Of a stretch of DNA of 64,000 nt, positions 61,805-64,000 are shown one piece after another (within the stretch, counting starts at the first letter, position 1; each line of letters starts with the position of its first letter). The position numbers and the translations under genes are program-made. The stretch covers positions 5,876,001 to 5,940,000 of the forward strand of contig WPIO01000005.1 of assembly GCA_009760855.2 (NCBI GenBank). Direction: 5' to 3'. The notes under the pieces are model-generated. The model was not told the origin of the DNA. It did no database searches and was given only the letters and a program-made list of their open reading frames with translations. This stretch comes from Cristatella mucedo (taxonomy: Eukaryota; Bryozoa; Phylactolaemata; Cristatellidae).

Positions 61805-61965
61805 ACTTGCCGAGCTGGTTTGGTCTAGCGGTTAAGGTGCTCGCCCCGACCAAGGTCTTACTTGAGGTCGTGGGCTCGGGCCCCGAGGCATATGTGAAGC
61901 GCCTGAATAGAGAGTAAGTTTTCTTGGGGCGCTATAGAAATGAATTTGATTTATTTATTTATTTT
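61805..61965 (+). repeat. tRNA-derived SINE, family A (best copy)
   Basis: Head: 'tggtctagcggttaaggtgc' (A box, about 61821-61840) and 'gtgggctcgggcccc' (B box, about 61870-61884), the right spacing for an internal Pol III promoter. Tail: 'gaagcgcctgaatagagagt' and 'tcttggggcgctat' at about 61897-61934, a hairpin matching the LINE tail, then a TTTA-rich end. No tRNA acceptor pairing. Confidence 0.8.
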
Positions 61966-61967
61966 AA

Positions 61968-62085
61968 CTGAATCTTTGTTCGGGCACTTCACATATGCCA
62001 CGGAGCTCGAGCTCGAGCCCACGACCTTGGTCATCAAATGCATACACCTTGAGTCTTAGTTGGGTCGTGCACCTTGAGGAGACAA
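61968..62085 (-). repeat. tRNA-derived SINE, family A, minus orientation
   Basis: 'actgaatctttgttcgggcacttcacatatgccac', then 'gagcccacgaccttgg'. It lies tail to tail with the copy at 61805-61965. Confidence 0.65.
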
Positions 62086-62579
62086 ACCAGCAGCTGTTAA
62101 ATCAGTTAAGTATTTGTGTGAGCTGCTGAACTACTATGGAGAACATAATGAAATATAGTAGCCCGTGTAGCTCTGTGGTTGGAACTTTGATCTAGAAAGC
62201 CTAGCTACATGTTTGGATCCTGCTGTTCGTGAAATTGTTTTGCTTTTATTCCCCACTGCAACCTTTGGCTCCTTGTGTAATTATATTTGCTTAGGTGATC
62301 TTGTTCTACGTGAGGTCCTTATCATTGTGCACCTGCAGTCAGAAGCATCCCCAACAGCTATAGCTACACAAGTTTCTAACTACCTTGAAACACTCTTGAA
62401 GGCTGTAAAGCACCTTAATTTTTTGTAGACTCAGAAGACCCCCTAATTCTCGTAGATAAGAGTTACTTACCAGGACAATTTCAGTAGGAATTTTAAGTGG
62501 CACCATTCTACTGGAACTGCTCTTCTCCGTGTTACTAGTGAATTGCTACATAGCAATGGTGGTGGGAGCGTAACGGCCA

Positions 62580-62815
62580 TCGATCTGTGACGTTTGATGC
62601 TATTGATTACGAGATCCTTCTGGAGACATGAAAACAGCATTGGTCTTACAGATGAGGCTTTGCCTTGGTTTGAATCACACCTGTCCAGTTCATGTCGTGT
62701 AGTGGTCAGAGACCGGCCTAGCAGATCTACTACCTGCTGTGTTCGACTAGGGTTTGGTATTGGTCTATTACTGTTTTCCATTGATATGCTGCCTCGAGAA
62801 AATTATTGAGACCTA
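62580..62815 (+). mobile_element. Decayed LINE RT fragment
   Basis: Plus-strand peptides FDAIDYEILLE and then LTDEALPWFESHLSSS..., ending GFGIGLLLFSIDMLP, match the 'FDTIDH.ILLE...G.AL.WF.SYL...GVPQGSVLGP.LF' path of L2-like RTs with many substitutions. It is older than the other copies. No tail is attached. Confidence 0.55.
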
Positions 62816-63177
62816 TGGAGCTGCTATTATTTCTGAATAGACCCGCACCCTGCTGTATCTGTCTCAACCTTCTAGTCTTCCTATTATTGCCATTTGTATC
62901 AAAGACCGGATCAAGCAATGGCCTTTCTGCTAAGCCCATATATCCAAACTTAAAGCTAGATGACTTGTGTAGTCTCATCTCTTGCTAGTTCTGCTGGCTC
63001 ATTCGGCAGCTTATGATACCTTTTATCACAGAGTTTATAATCTTGCCTTAGAATCACCGGCACTACCCTGCCGTGGTTTAGGCCCCATCTCAGTTTGAGA
63101 TTTCCGAGCATAAATGTCAGCACGTAACGTTCATCCAGTGAGCCTTTAAAAGTATGGGGTTTGCCAATAGTCATTAT

Positions 63178-63695
63178 ATTAATAATAATAATAATAATAC
63201 ACTTGATAAAGCTCCCTCAGATAACTCAATCTTTTTCTAGGCGCTTTACATTTGCTCAAAGGAAACACGATCGAATGGTGAGTGATGTCATGCTTGATAA
63301 ACAACATGAATTGGTTGGGGGTGACATGCACAGGGTCAGCATACAAGTGTGGTTAGTGGCAGCATGCACAGTGTCAGCATGCATAAGCACACAAAGGGCG
63401 AGTCACAGGGACCCACTAAATGCTGTGATAAATAGGTGCGTTTTTAGTTTTTTCTATTTGTTTAAGTCAGGGGATGTCGTGACCTAACTCCCAGGCTTTG
63501 GGAGCATGCGAACTAAATGCATGGTCTCCAAAGGATTTGAGGATTGCAGAAGGTATAGGTAAACAGTTAGTTTCCGAAAAGCAGGTGGTACGATGCTTGG
63601 CCTGGTGGGGGAGTAGATCTGATAGGTAGACTGGAGCCAAAGAATGAAAGGACCTAAAAGTGAGCGACACAATCTTGAAGTCGTTCCAAGAATCT
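63178..63695 (-). mobile_element. LINE 3' end with RT C-terminus
   Basis: (AAT)n at 63180-63200, hairpin tail, UTR, then coding sequence read on the minus strand: HSLAPVYLSDLLPHQAKHRT and SFGDHAFSSHAPKAW. It ends near 63695 at a junction with another LINE fragment in the opposite direction. Confidence 0.88.
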
Positions 63696-63699
63696 ATTT

Positions 63700-64000
63700 T
63701 AGGTCTACTTCCTGTCCCAGTTTGTACTCGCCCTTTTGCCATTGGCATTGCCTTGCTCGATCTAGGCTTTCATTTTCATGCATATGACATGCCTCTGCGC
63801 CTATGATTTGATTTCGTCACACCTTCCAAACTCTCCGATTGAACTTTTCTTGTGGAGAACGACAGCAAACCTGAAATTAAATGACGATAAACCGACTGAC
63901 TAGTTATGGGCAATGTTAGTGCTACTCAGCAGATATTGGGCATCCTTACCCTCAAAATGGGCTCTACCATCACATCCCGTAGCATTAGCACTGAATCTGG
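63700..64000 (+). mobile_element. LINE RT fragment, plus orientation, runs off window
   Basis: Frames show IALLDLGFHFHAYDMPLRL (the YADD region, degenerate), then ENDSKPEIK and LVMGNVSATQQILGILTLK, equivalent to TNLLVMGKPSVI..LERL..KIGS in the main family. Diverged and non-coding. It meets the 5' end of the previous minus-strand fragment. Confidence 0.65.

Noticed and set aside
61805-61900. Possible functional tRNA gene
   Set aside because: A and B boxes are present, but there is no acceptor-stem pairing, and the same head recurs with a LINE-like tail at several places, as in a SINE.

Overview
This is a stretch of an invertebrate animal genome. Genes are split by GT-AG introns, spacing is wide, there is no operon structure, and non-LTR retrotransposons with their SINEs are dense. 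Two host genes can be assembled exon by exon. The first is a Dve/SATB (Compass-class) homeobox gene on the minus strand, with a CMP/ULD-like domain, a CUTL-like segment and two K50 homeodomains. The second is a TM9SF1 orthologue on the plus strand, incomplete at the right edge. A third gene contributes only its first coding exon, on the minus strand near the left edge: a Gly/Arg-rich N-terminus followed by the start of a KH domain, possibly DDX43-like. The twin-homeodomain Dve architecture fits a non-vertebrate bilaterian. I cannot name the phylum; a spiralian is plausible but unproven.

Layout. 1-1.35 kb: minus-strand LINE fragments. 1.74-2.09 kb: KH-protein first exon. 2.1-4.6 kb: intergenic, with one tRNA-like SINE. 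4.65-5.8 kb: LINE. 7.66-10.25 kb: a decayed ~170-bp satellite whose right half is inverted. 10.58-11.7 kb: LINE tail, a perfect 46-bp palindrome and a decayed pogo/Tigger-like transposase. 11.7-13.8 kb: plus-strand LINE and a second LINE tail. 14.65-32.0 kb: the dve-like gene (six coding exons plus a 5' non-coding exon), almost free of LINEs. 32.0-32.5 kb: a divergent promoter region. 32.5-58.5 kb: TM9SF1 exons 1-11, with introns heavily loaded with mostly antisense LINEs, SINEs, microsatellites and a 0.7-kb foldback element. 58.5-64 kb: intron 11, with nested LINE/SINE insertions and a decayed Tc1-like transposase.

The two assembled genes start about 0.5 kb apart, head to head, and probably share a promoter region. 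One product is a nuclear DNA-binding regulator. The other is a nine-pass-type membrane protein of the secretory and endosomal system. Nothing in the sequence links their functions.

The most interesting non-gene signals are: a shared 3' hairpin tail linking a tRNA-derived SINE to the resident L2/CR1-like LINE; an EN-only LINE derivative joined straight to that tail; the inverted satellite; the long foldback in TM9SF1 intron 7; and the contrast between the LINE-poor dve locus and the LINE-rich, antisense-biased TM9SF1 introns. No CRISPR, rRNA or free-standing tRNA gene was seen.
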